Shown here piece after piece: positions 24,136-35,002 of a stretch of DNA of 64,000 nucleotides. Location: assembly GCF_048020265.1 (NCBI RefSeq), contig NZ_CP171843.1:2790001-2854000 (forward strand), read 5' to 3'. Each line of letters opens with the position of its first letter. The first letter of the stretch is position 1. Made by a program: the position numbers and the translations under genes. The notes below the pieces were generated by a model that was given only the letters and a program-made list of their open reading frames with translations, had not been told where the DNA came from and ran no database searches. Source of the stretch: Limnohabitans_A sp048020265 (GTDB lineage Bacteria; Pseudomonadota; Gammaproteobacteria; Burkholderiales; Burkholderiaceae_C).

Positions 24136-26459
24136 TCGCGTCGCCAGTCGTGGAACTTTTTCACCCACGCCAGCAACTTCTGCGGCGCGTGGGCCCGCTT
24201 CCATTCACCGGCGGCATATTTGTTGGCCTCGGCCATCGTCGGGTAGGTATGGATGGTGCCCAAAATCTTGTTCAAGCCCAGACCATGCTTCATGGCCAGC
24301 ACATATTCGGCCAACAAGTCGCCCGCGTGCGATCCCACGATGGTCACGCCCAGAATGTGGTCTTTTCCAGGCACGGTGAGCACTTTCACAAAACCATGGG
24401 CTTCGCTGTCGGCAATGGCCCTGTCCAAATCGTCGATGCCGTACTTTGTCACCTCGTAGGCGATGCCTTGGGCTTGGGCCTCTTGCTCATTCAGGCCCAC
24501 ACGCGCCACCTCAGGGTCGATGAAAGTGGCCCAAGGTATCACGCGGTTGTCAACCTTGAAAGATTTGAAGTCGCCAAACAGCGCGTTGACTGCCGCATAC
24601 CAAGCCTGGTGCGCCGCCGTGTGGGTGAACTGGTAAGGCCCGGCCACATCGCCTGCGGCGTAGATGTTGGGGTAGAGCGTTTGCAAGTACTCATTGGTCT
24701 GCACCGTGCGGTGCGTAGGCACGCCAAGTTCTTCGAGTCCATAGCCTTGCAGTCGGGCCGCACGGCCCACGGCGCAAACCAATGCATCAAATGGAATAGC
24801 CCGCTCTTGCCCTTCGTGCGCGACGATCAGGTGTTTTTCAAAGGCCGTGACGGCAACGCCTTCGGTCATTGAAGCTGCCTGCGGCATCGCATTTTCTTTT
24901 GTCATCGCGTCTTCTTTCGTCATCGCGAGCGAAACGTGGCGAACCATTGACTGCCGCGTCGCGTCGCTCCTCGCAGTGACAGCCGGCGGGAGCCCTGCAT
25001 CGCGCACAGGCACGCGCTCACAGCGCAGCGCCTGGTGCGCAGTGAGCACCTGCACCCCATCGGCCTGCAAAGCGTCACGCGCTAGGGCCGATACCTCTTC
25101 GTCTTCGCGCACCATGATGCGATCGCCCATCTCGACCTGCGTCACCTGCGCACCCAGACGGGCAAAGCTTTGCGACAGCTCGCAACCGATGGGCCCGCCG
25201 CCCAGCACCACGATGCGCTTGGGGATGTCGTCCAACTTGGCAAAGGCGTCCCACAGCGTGTCGCTGGTGACGTAGCCCACCTCATCCAGACCCGGCAAGG
25301 ATGGCACGATGGGACGTGCGCCCGCCGCGATCACGATGCTCCGCGCAGTCAAGCGCTGCACCTGGCCGTTGTTCAAGGTCACCTCCACCGTCCACGGGTT
25401 CACCAGCTTGCCGTAACCCTGCAGCACCTCTACACCCAAGCCGGTGTAGCGCGCCACGCTGTCGTGCGGCTCGATGGCGCGGATCACATCGTGCACGCGC
25501 TGCATCACCGCCCTGAAGCTGAAGGTGGGTGCGGTGTCGCTCAGGCCATACCTCGTACCGTGGCGCATCTGGTGCGCCAGCTTGGCGCTCCGGATCAAGG
25601 CTTTGCTCGGCACGCAGCCATAGTTGAGGCAATCCCCACCCATCTTGTGCGCCTCGATCAAAGTCACTTTGGCTTTGACGGCGGCGGCGATGTAGGCCGA
25701 CACCAGGCCTGCCGCGCCGCCGCCAATCACGATCAGGTTGCGGTCAAAACTCTTAGGGCGCACGCTGGCCCAGCGGGCATAGACCTGGCGCTTTTGGATG
25801 GCCGCCACCACACGCCGCGCCAACAGGGGAAAGCTGCCGAGCAGCACAAAGCTGCCCAAAAGCGCCGGGCTCAAAATGCCCTGCACCGAATCGAGCTGCG
25901 CCAACTGCGTGCCCGCGTTCACATACACCGCGGTGCCGGCCAGCATACCGATTTGGCTGACCCAGTAATACGTCCAGGTCTTCATGCGCGTCAGGCCCAT
26001 CAACAGGTTGATGAGGAAAAACGGCACCACCGGGATCAGGCGCAAGGTGAACAGGTAAAACGCGCCCTCTTTGTCTACCCCCGCATGGATATCGGCCAAG
26101 CGTTGGCCAAAGCGGGCCTCCACCCAGTCACGAAGCACAAAGCGCGAAGCCAAAAATGCCAAGGTGGCCCCTAACGTGGAAGCAAAGGACACGATCAACA
26201 AGCCCCACCACAAACCAAACACCGCACCGCCCGCCAAAGTGATGATGACCGCCCCCGGAATCGACAAGGCCGTGGCCAGCACATACACCCCGAAATACAC
26301 CGCCGCCACCATGAACGGCTGCTGCGCGTGCCACTGGGCAAATCCGGCCTGGCTGGCCTTGAGCTGCTCAAAGCTGAGGTAACGCCCGGCATCCAACGCG
26401 ACAAAGGTACCCATGGCCAAAGCCAGCAAGAGCAGCACAAGGATTTGACGAAAACGCAT
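24132..26459 (-). CDS. membrane-anchored (VTT domain) FAD disulfide reductase, mercuric-reductase-like
   Basis: This is a 775-residue fusion. Residues about 1-215 are a DedA/VTT (SNARE-associated, TVP38-like) membrane domain with several helices. Residues about 235-775 are a flavin disulfide reductase: IVIGGGAAGLVSAYIAA, redox pair in GGDCLNYGCVPSKAL, NAD fold in VVLGGGPIGCELSQ, FAD motif YAAGDVAGPY and C-terminal HTYPTMAEANKYAAGEW. The MerA/dihydrolipoamide group is nearest; the substrate is unclear. The start at 26459 has GGAG about nine bases upstream. Residues about 481-526 are an in-frame palindromic repeat insert between the NAD and interface domains; see the separate entry. It is followed by the coupled DUF3047 gene. 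Confidence 0.88.
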   Translation of the reverse strand: MRFRQILVLLLLALAMGTFVALDAGRYLSFEQLKASQAGFAQWHAQQPFMVAAVYFGVYVLATALSIPGAVIITLAGGAVFGLWWGLLIVSFASTLGATLAFLASRFVLRDWVEARFGQRLADIHAGVDKEGAFYLFTLRLIPVVPFFLINLLMGLTRMKTWTYYWVSQIGMLAGTAVYVNAGTQLAQLDSVQGILSPALLGSFVLLGSFPLLARRVVAAIQKRQVYARWASVRPKSFDRNLIVIGGGAAGLVSAYIAAAVKAKVTLIEAHKMGGDCLNYGCVPSKALIRSAKLAHQMRHGTRYGLSDTAPTFSFRAVMQRVHDVIRAIEPHDSVARYTGLGVEVLQGYGKLVNPWTVEVTLNNGQVQRLTARSIVIAAGARPIVPSLPGLDEVGYVTSDTLWDAFAKLDDIPKRIVVLGGGPIGCELSQSFARLGAQVTQVEMGDRIMVREDEEVSALARDALQADGVQVLTAHQALRCERVPVRDAGLPPAVTARSDATRQSMVRHVSLAMTKEDAMTKENAMPQAASMTEGVAVTAFEKHLIVAHEGQERAIPFDALVCAVGRAARLQGYGLEELGVPTHRTVQTNEYLQTLYPNIYAAGDVAGPYQFTHTAAHQAWYAAVNALFGDFKSFKVDNRVIPWATFIDPEVARVGLNEQEAQAQGIAYEVTKYGIDDLDRAIADSEAHGFVKVLTVPGKDHILGVTIVGSHAGDLLAEYVLAMKHGLGLNKILGTIHTYPTMAEANKYAAGEWKRAHAPQKLLAWVKKFHDWRRE
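24892..24927 (-). repeat. 18-bp tandem repeat inside the flavin reductase gene
   Basis: Two near-identical copies of an 18-bp unit (core TTTYGTCATCGCG) lie side by side at the distal edge of the palindromic insert. They are translated as AMTKED and AMTKEN, so the repeat adds six residues per copy without breaking the frame. The second copy shares its sequence with one arm of the palindrome. Confidence 0.65.
24919..24980. repeat. palindromic intergenic-type repeat inserted in coding sequence
   Basis: GTCATCGCGAGCGAAACG (24919-24936) and the inverse of CGTCGCTCCTCGCAGTGAC (24962-24980) form imperfect terminal inverted arms around a short centre. This resembles the GTCATTGCGAGCGAAG-type palindromic elements seen between genes in many bacteria. 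Here it lies inside the flavin reductase gene and is translated in frame (a segment with TARSDATRQS and HVSLAMTKED). It adds about 20 residues within a 46-residue insert. Confidence 0.7.
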
Positions 26460-26756
26460 GACAGGAAACTCCGGTGAAGCCCAAGGCCCAGGTGGACCTA
26501 AACATTGAACGATAAACGCTGATCGCTGGTGATTCGCCCCAAAAGCCCAGGAAGTCAACAGACGCGAGCAGGTTGATGTTGGGCTCGATTTTTTCATGCG
26601 GCCAGACACATCTTCCTACACCGTCGTGACCATGGTCAGGTTTTCACCCCTGCATCGTGCCAAAAGGCATGCTGCAAGACCGTTTGTGGCCGCAACCCTC
26701 TGAAACGCCGAGTTGTCTTCAAGGCAAAAGCGTGAGCGGTTAAAATCTTGGCTTCC
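26460..26756. other. upstream part of the metH leader region
   Basis: This 297-bp stretch, with the riboswitch that follows, forms the 410-bp gap between the divergent flavin reductase and metH. No coding signal is seen. A likely -10 box TAAAAT lies at 26741-26746, about 10-15 bases before the riboswitch, and would place the metH transcript start near 26753. The flavin reductase promoter should lie nearer to 26460-26520. Confidence 0.5.
26741..26746 (+). promoter_or_regulatory. putative -10 box for metH
   Basis: TAAAAT is a good match to the sigma-70 -10 consensus and is placed so that transcription would begin just before the SAH aptamer. The -35 is weaker; CTTCAA-like bases at about 26717-26722 give an 18-bp spacer. 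Confidence 0.45.
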
Positions 26757-26867
26757 TCAAGGAGCGTTGCAGCCCGCCGCCGTCCAGGCGCAGCAGGTCA
26801 GGCTTGGGGCCGTTCAATGTCTGAATGATCTTGCACAACGACGCTCACCTGTAGCCCCAAGGTGAGC
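26757..26867 (+). ncRNA. SAH riboswitch with Shine-Dalgarno-sequestering expression platform
   Basis: The leader matches the S-adenosylhomocysteine riboswitch of proteobacteria, including the GGAGCGTTGCA start, an internal CAGGCTTGG and the AACGACGCTCACC end. P1 can form between 26762-26769 (GAGCGTTG) and 26839-26846 (CGACGCTC). Bases 26843-26850 (GCTCACCT) are also perfectly complementary to 26860-26867 (AGGTGAGC), which contains the ribosome-binding site of metH. Four bases (GCTC, 26843-26846) belong to both helices, so SAH binding should stabilise P1, free the ribosome-binding site and turn metH on. Confidence 0.85.
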
Positions 26868-26869
26868 CC

Positions 26870-29620
<2,751 letters not shown>

Positions 29621-29625
29621 CCACC

Positions 29626-30696
29626 ATGCACAACTTCTGGACAGCCTGCGGCCACCAACACCTGACGCGCAACGCGCGTGGCTGGATGAGCCCCACGCCC
29701 GACTACTGGCGGCTGTGGTTGCAGCGCCCCGAGCTGGCCTTGGTGCCCGAATCATGCAAAGCCGAAAAACGTTTGCACAAGGCCTTGCTGGATGATCCTT
29801 TGATGCCCGTGTTGCCTGCGCAACTTCAGGCCTTCAAGGACGACGATGCGCGGGAGAACTACCAACTGTTCTTGCGCTTTCGTGATGAGGTGCAAGCCGC
29901 TGGCTCGCTGGAGTCGGCCTACATGGCCTGGCAACAAAGCGGCAACATTCAGCTGCCTCCGCTTTTCATTGACCTCGTGGTGCAGGCCATCGTGTGCAAT
30001 GTGCTGGCCGATGTGCAGGACGCCTGGGTCTGGCGTGCGGCCGAGTTGCTGTTTCGCCGTCAGCGCATCACCATCGAAGGCGGCCGTGTGCTGTCGGGCG
30101 ACAGCGACACACTCGATAGCCTCAAATCCACAGGTGGCCTGGGCGAAATGGGCCGCCTCTTGATGGAGGGCGGCGCCACGCTCAAGGCGGTTGATGTGAA
30201 GGTGCTGCACCCAGACAACGCCGAGCGCTATTTTGCGCAACGCGAAGGCCTGGGTCGCTATGCGTTTTTGCTCGACATGACGCATGAACTGCAAAACGAA
30301 TTGCCGCACGGTTTGATTCTGAGCATGGTCAACGCCCGCTCAGGGCTCAAGGCCTTGTCGGTGGTACTGGCTCGTTGGGTGCAGCACTTTTTAGGGGTGG
30401 CCGTCAGCATCGAGCCGGTACAAAAAGTCGACGATCCGGCTTGGCGCTGGCATGTGGGGCTGGACGCCACCGCCACAGCCTTGCTCAACGACCTGTACCA
30501 AGGCACTGAGCTGGATGCCAAGCGCCAACAACAGCTCATCAGCCTGTTCAAACTGCGCTTTGACAACCCGCAAGACATGCGTGCCGATGTTCAGGGCAAG
30601 CCCGTCTATCTGGGCCTGGCCATGAACGAACAAGGCCTGCTCAAACTCAAACCGCAAAACCTGTTGCTGAACTTGCCTTTGGCGACTGAGGTTTGA
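29626..30696 (+). CDS. DUF6352 family protein
   Basis: This is a 356-residue soluble protein matching the DUF6352 group found in Burkholderiales. The N-terminus (MHNFWTACGHQHLTRNARGW) and the segment DARENYQLFLRFRDEV are typical. No catalytic motif is recognised and the function is unknown. It starts five bases after the metH stop, so it is likely expressed with metH and under the same SAH switch at transcription level. It is followed at 27 bp by the ynjB-like gene, and its inclusion in this run suggests a link to the transporter rather than to methionine. Confidence 0.8.
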   Translation: MHNFWTACGHQHLTRNARGWMSPTPDYWRLWLQRPELALVPESCKAEKRLHKALLDDPLMPVLPAQLQAFKDDDARENYQLFLRFRDEVQAAGSLESAYMAWQQSGNIQLPPLFIDLVVQAIVCNVLADVQDAWVWRAAELLFRRQRITIEGGRVLSGDSDTLDSLKSTGGLGEMGRLLMEGGATLKAVDVKVLHPDNAERYFAQREGLGRYAFLLDMTHELQNELPHGLILSMVNARSGLKALSVVLARWVQHFLGVAVSIEPVQKVDDPAWRWHVGLDATATALLNDLYQGTELDAKRQQQLISLFKLRFDNPQDMRADVQGKPVYLGLAMNEQGLLKLKPQNLLLNLPLATEV

Positions 30697-30722
30697 TTTT
30701 GTTGACTCAGGCGAGGCACCTC

Positions 30723-31940
30723 ATGGATTCTCCGATGACACCTTTGACTTCCATCTCGCGTCGCAGCACTTTGGGTTTGCTGGCCGCAACAGTGGTTTGC
30801 CCTGTTCAAGCCGCCTCATCTTGGACCGATACATTGCGTGCCGCACGCGGTCAAACCGTTTACTTCAATGCCTGGGCGGGCAGCGAGCGGATCAACGCCT
30901 ACTTGCAATGGGTGGCGGCCGAATTGCAGCGTGACTTTGGCGTCAAGCTGCAGCACGTCAAGATCAGCGATGCGGCCGATGTCGTCAAGCGCGTGCGCGC
31001 CGAAAAGCAAGCCGGTCGCCAGGATACCGAAGGCACGGTCGACCTGGTCTGGATCAACGGCGAGAACTTCGCCGCCATGAAACGCGATGGCCTGCTGTCT
31101 GCGCCCTTTGCCCAAGCCTTGCCGAATTTCCAGTGGGTGGACACGCTGGGCAAGCCCACCACACTGGTTGATTTTTCGGTGCCGACCGATGGACTGGAAG
31201 CACCTTGGGGCATGGCCCAACTGACGTTTTTTGCCGATGCCCAGCGACTGCCCCAGCCACCACAAAGCATGGCCGAGTTGCTGGCCTTGGCCCGCACGCA
31301 ACCCGGGCGCATCACCTACCCGCGCCCGCCCAATTTCCATGGCACAACCTTCGTCAAGCAGGCCTTGATCGAGCATGCGCCTGATGTGAAAACGCTGGCT
31401 CAGCCCGTGACGGCCGCTGCTTTGGCGGCCCAGGCTGCACCCTTGTGGCGCTTTCTGGATGCGCTGCACCCGCAGCTGTGGCGAGGTGGCAAACAGTTTC
31501 CACAAAACTCGGCCGCCGTGCGCCAGATGATGGCCGATGGTGAGCTGCTGCTGGGCCTCACCTTCAACCCCAACGAGGCGGCCAACGAGATCGCTGCCAA
31601 GCGCCTGCCTGCCACGGTGCAAAGTTGGCAGTTTGCCAAGGGCACGATCGGCAACACGCACTTTGTGGCCATTCCTTACAACGCGCCCAGCAAAGCAGGT
31701 GCGCAGGTGGCGGCCAACTTCTTGCTGTCACCCGCAGCCCAAGCACGCAAGGCCGACATCGATGTGTGGGGCGACCCAACGGTGCTGGATGTGGCCCGCT
31801 TACCCGCTGCCGAGCGGGCGCGTTTTCAGTCGGCAGCGCGACCTGGGCAAGTGGCCATGACCGCACCCGTGCTGTCTGAGCCGCACGCTTCCTGGGTCGA
31901 TGCGCTCGAAAAAGAGTGGACACGCCGCTACGGCGTGTGA
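30723..31940 (+). CDS. ynjB: YnjB-type ABC transporter substrate-binding protein
   Basis: This is a 405-residue periplasmic binding protein. The signal peptide contains a twin-arginine-like SRRSTLGLLAATVV, so Tat export is possible. The mature part begins near WTDTLRAARGQTVYFNAWAGSERIN, the hallmark of the YnjB family, with a later LGLTFNPNEAANEI. A GAGG site upstream supports the ATG at 30723; 30735 is an alternative. It sits in the order ynjB-ynjC-ynjD-ynjF as in E. coli. The substrate of YnjBCD systems is not established. Its stop codon overlaps the GTG start of the permease. Confidence 0.9.
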   Translation: MDSPMTPLTSISRRSTLGLLAATVVCPVQAASSWTDTLRAARGQTVYFNAWAGSERINAYLQWVAAELQRDFGVKLQHVKISDAADVVKRVRAEKQAGRQDTEGTVDLVWINGENFAAMKRDGLLSAPFAQALPNFQWVDTLGKPTTLVDFSVPTDGLEAPWGMAQLTFFADAQRLPQPPQSMAELLALARTQPGRITYPRPPNFHGTTFVKQALIEHAPDVKTLAQPVTAAALAAQAAPLWRFLDALHPQLWRGGKQFPQNSAAVRQMMADGELLLGLTFNPNEAANEIAAKRLPATVQSWQFAKGTIGNTHFVAIPYNAPSKAGAQVAANFLLSPAAQARKADIDVWGDPTVLDVARLPAAERARFQSAARPGQVAMTAPVLSEPHASWVDALEKEWTRRYGV

Positions 31941-33667
31941 GCTTCTTGCCCGCTTTTTTGCTGGCCTTGATCGCTGCCATGCCCATGGCTTGGGCCTTGT
32001 GGGCAGCCGCATCGCAAGTGCTTGACGCGCAGGGCTGGCAAGCTCTGTGGACCGATCCGCAAACACTGCGTGCTTGGGGCATGACGCTGTGGACCGGCCT
32101 GGCCTCAACGGCACTGGTGTGGTGGACGATGGCCCATTTGCTGGCCAGTGGTTTCATCCGCCGGCAACTGGCGCGTTGGCTGTTGCATGTGCCCGCCTTG
32201 CTGGCCACGCCGCACGCGGCCATGGCCATTGGCCTGGTGCTGTGGCTCTCACCCAGTGGCTGGGCCTTGCGCCTGGTGTCGCCGAGCTGGACAGGTTTTG
32301 ACGCGCCGCCGCCTTGGCCGACCACGCAAGACCCCTGGGGCTTGGGCCTGATTTTGGCGCTGTGGCTCAAGGAAGTGCCTTTTTTGTTGTGGGTGGCGGC
32401 CACGCAGCTGCAGCGCGAAGACTTGCGCCGCCGCTGGCAGGCCGAATTTGCACTGGCCCAAACCTTGGGCCACACACCACCGCAGGCCTTTGCACAAGTG
32501 GTGTGGCCGCAGCTGGCCCCGCGCTTGCGCTGGCCTTTGCTGGCGGTGCTGGTCTATGGCCTCACGGTGGTGGACATGGCGCTCATCATCGGACCTGCGT
32601 CGCCGCCCACTTTGGCGGTGCTGGCCTGGCAATGGCTGGGCGATGCCGATGCGGCCATGCAGGCGCAAGGGGCGGCGGCGGCGGGTGCGCTCACGGCGAG
32701 TGTGGCGATATGGGCGGGGCTGACGGTTGTTTTGTTGCGTGCGTGGTCGGGCCTGCGAACATTCGCGAGCAAGGGCTCGCTGCTACAAAAAACACTGCCT
32801 TGGGTTGGGCGTTTTTGTGGGAGGCTGCCACCACAGCCGAATGGCCTTTCAAGCAAGCATTGGCATTCAACAGCAAGCCTGTCTTGCGGCCGAATGTCCG
32901 GCCTGGCGTTCGCCATCGGCGGTGCCTACCTCGCCGTCTGGTTCGCGCTCGCGATGGGCAGCGTCTCGGGGGTTTGGCCTTTTCCGCAGCTGTGGCCGTC
33001 GTTGTGGACCTCGCACGCCTGGTCGCAGGTGCTGGCCAGTGCCGCCACGGTGTGGACCACTTTGGGCTTGGCGGTGGCATCGGCCAGCCTGTGTCTGGTC
33101 TGGTCGGTGGCGTGGTTGGAATGGGCCCCGCGCAGCTGGCAACGGGCTTTGCGGCCTTGGTGGCTTCTCCCTCTGGTGCTGCCCTCGGTGTTGTGGGTGG
33201 TGGGCCTGTACAGCCTCGCGCTGCAGTGGCGTCTGGAGGGACAATGGCTGGGCCTGCTGCTGGCGCATTCGGTCATGGTGTTGCCGTATGTGCTGCTGGC
33301 TTTGGAGCCGGCCTACTTGGCAGTAGACCCGCGCCAGGCTGCGGTGGTAGCCAGCCTAGGTCATGGGCGCTGGACGTATCTGCGGCACATCCAATGGCCC
33401 CTGCTTCGACGCGCCATCGCCTCGACCTGGGCGGTGGGTTTTGCCGTCAGCGTGGCGCAGTATTTGCCCACTCTGTATGTGGGGGCGGGGCGCTTTGCCA
33501 CCGTGACCACCGAAGCCGTAACGCTGGCATCTGGCGCACAGCGCTCACTCATGAGCGCTTATGCAGCCTTGCAGATGCTCTTGCCCGTGCTGGCCTTTGC
33601 CTTGGCAAGCTGGTGGGGCAGGCCGCGACAATTTGAGAAGATCGGGCCGATGAAAGCCAACACATGA
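31937..33667 (+). CDS. ynjC: YnjC-type ABC transporter permease (fused double permease)
   Basis: This is a 576-residue inner-membrane protein made of two permease units, each with about six membrane segments, as in E. coli YnjC. The GTG at 31937 overlaps the ynjB stop (GTGA). The EAA-like loop of unit one is near QTLGHTPPQAFAQVVWPQL and of unit two near VVASLGHGRWTYLRHIQWPL. Residues about 275-320 between the two halves (TFASKGSLLQKT... through SCGRMSG) do not look like membrane or family sequence; they coincide with a REP-like palindrome at 32765-32780. The frame stays open, so the protein is probably still functional. Confidence 0.88.
   Translation: MSFLPAFLLALIAAMPMAWALWAAASQVLDAQGWQALWTDPQTLRAWGMTLWTGLASTALVWWTMAHLLASGFIRRQLARWLLHVPALLATPHAAMAIGLVLWLSPSGWALRLVSPSWTGFDAPPPWPTTQDPWGLGLILALWLKEVPFLLWVAATQLQREDLRRRWQAEFALAQTLGHTPPQAFAQVVWPQLAPRLRWPLLAVLVYGLTVVDMALIIGPASPPTLAVLAWQWLGDADAAMQAQGAAAAGALTASVAIWAGLTVVLLRAWSGLRTFASKGSLLQKTLPWVGRFCGRLPPQPNGLSSKHWHSTASLSCGRMSGLAFAIGGAYLAVWFALAMGSVSGVWPFPQLWPSLWTSHAWSQVLASAATVWTTLGLAVASASLCLVWSVAWLEWAPRSWQRALRPWWLLPLVLPSVLWVVGLYSLALQWRLEGQWLGLLLAHSVMVLPYVLLALEPAYLAVDPRQAAVVASLGHGRWTYLRHIQWPLLRRAIASTWAVGFAVSVAQYLPTLYVGAGRFATVTTEAVTLASGAQRSLMSAYAALQMLLPVLAFALASWWGRPRQFEKIGPMKANT
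32765..32780. repeat. REP-like palindrome inside the ynjC coding sequence
   Basis: GCGAGC (32765-32770) and GCTCGC (32775-32780) are perfect arms around AAGG, flanked by TTC and TGCTACA. The sequence resembles the TTCGCGAGCAAG...GCTCGCTCCTACA core of repetitive extragenic palindromes in Pseudomonas and relatives. It is in frame between the two halves of the permease. Confidence 0.6.
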
Positions 33668-34344
33668 ACGCGGGACTGCAGATCGACATCGAACGCCTGG
33701 GCACGCCCACGCAGGCCCTGGTGCAAGCCCTGCACCTGCACGTGCCTGCCGGCGAGATCCTCACGCTCATGGGCCCCAGCGGCTGCGGCAAAAGCTCGGT
33801 GCTGGCCGCCATCGCGGGCACGCTGACCAGCGTGTCCGAAGGACTGCAGCCCTTGCAGTTTGCAGGCCGCGTGTGGCTGAACGGCCGCGACCTCACGCCA
33901 CTGCCCACTCACCTGCGCGGGGTAGGTCTGGTGTTTCAGGATGCGCTGCTGTTTGCCCACATGACCGTGGCTGAAAACCTGCTGTTTGCCGTGCCCCGCC
34001 ATGGGCCGCCAGCACAGCGCCAGGCGCGTGTGCAGCAAGCACTGCAAGAAGCCGAGTTGACGGGTTTGGGCGAACGCGATCCATCGACCCTGTCGGGCGG
34101 GCAACGCGCCCGTGTGGCGCTCATGCGGGCGCTGTTGGCCGAACCGCAGGCCCTACTACTAGACGAGCCCTTTTCCAAACTCGACGCGGCCTTGCGTGCG
34201 CAGTTGCGGCCGTGGGTATTTGCCCACGTGCGCGAGCGGGGCATCCCGGTGATGATGGTCACGCACGACCCTGAAGACATCGCCGACCCCGAACGAGTGG
34301 TACAGCTGGGCACCCCAGCTGTGATCGGAGCCGCACATGCTTGA
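33664..34344 (+). CDS. ynjD: YnjD-type ABC transporter ATP-binding protein
   Basis: This is a 226-residue ATPase for the YnjBC system. The Walker A is MGPSGCGKSSVLAA, the Q-loop Gln is in VGLVFQDALLF, the signature is LSGGQRARVALMRALL, the Walker B is ALLLDEPFSKLD and the H-loop is MVTHDPED. Its ATG overlaps the permease stop (ATGA at 33664-33667). It lacks a C-terminal regulatory domain, as usual for YnjD. Confidence 0.93.
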   Translation: MNAGLQIDIERLGTPTQALVQALHLHVPAGEILTLMGPSGCGKSSVLAAIAGTLTSVSEGLQPLQFAGRVWLNGRDLTPLPTHLRGVGLVFQDALLFAHMTVAENLLFAVPRHGPPAQRQARVQQALQEAELTGLGERDPSTLSGGQRARVALMRALLAEPQALLLDEPFSKLDAALRAQLRPWVFAHVRERGIPVMMVTHDPEDIADPERVVQLGTPAVIGAAHA

Positions 34345-34942
34345 CCGCCATGCCCAGGCGCTGCTGCGCCCTGTGTTGAATGCCGCAGCCCGCGTGCTGG
34401 TGCGCACAGGTGTGGGCGCTGACGCACTCACCTGGCTAGGCTTTGTATTGGGCCTGGCCGCCGGCGTGGCCATTGCTTCACAGGCGTGGATGGCGGGCTT
34501 GGCGCTGCTGCTCGCTTCTCGGCTGCTCGATGGCTTGGACGGCACAGTGGCACGCCTCACGCAGCCCACCGACGCGGGCGGCTTCCTCGACATCGCGCTG
34601 GACTTTTTGTTTTACGCCACGATTCCCCTGGCCTTTGCCGTGGCCAACCCCACAGCCAACGCACTGCCCGCCGCCGTGCTGCTGGCCAGCTTCATCGGCA
34701 CCGGCAGCAGCTTTCTGGCTTTCGCCGCGTTGGCCGAAAAACGGGGACTGGCTGACACGACTTTGCCAGGCAAAAGCTTTTACTTTTTGGGGGGCCTCAC
34801 CGAGGCCACAGAAACCATCGCAGTGTTCGCGGCCATGTGCTTTTGGCCCGGGTACTTTTCGGTACTGGCTTACGGCTTTGCTGTGCTGTGCGCAATCACC
34901 ACCGGCATGCGGGTGGTGTGGGGCTACCGTCGCTTGAGGTGA
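34337..34942 (+). CDS. ynjF: CDP-alcohol phosphatidyltransferase family protein
   Basis: This 201-residue membrane protein carries the complete family signature DGxxARx8GxxxDxxxD, preceded by the extra Asp of the DxxDG form (seen as DGLDGTVAR then GGFLDIALD). About six membrane segments follow the usual arrangement. YnjF-type proteins condense CDP-diacylglycerol with an unknown alcohol. The start at 34337 overlaps the ynjD end by eight bases, so it belongs to the transporter operon. The co-occurrence with ynjBCD mirrors E. coli, which suggests that the imported compound feeds a phospholipid head group; that is inference. Confidence 0.88.
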   Translation: MLDRHAQALLRPVLNAAARVLVRTGVGADALTWLGFVLGLAAGVAIASQAWMAGLALLLASRLLDGLDGTVARLTQPTDAGGFLDIALDFLFYATIPLAFAVANPTANALPAAVLLASFIGTGSSFLAFAALAEKRGLADTTLPGKSFYFLGGLTEATETIAVFAAMCFWPGYFSVLAYGFAVLCAITTGMRVVWGYRRLR

Positions 34943-35002
34943 AAGGCAGCGCCAAAGCCAACACTTTGACCAAACACCTCATTTGCAGTAACCCGTAACC
35001 CA

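Noticed and set aside
32314..33636. 440-codon frame inside ynjC
   Set aside because: Gly/Ala-rich shadow of a GC-rich membrane gene.
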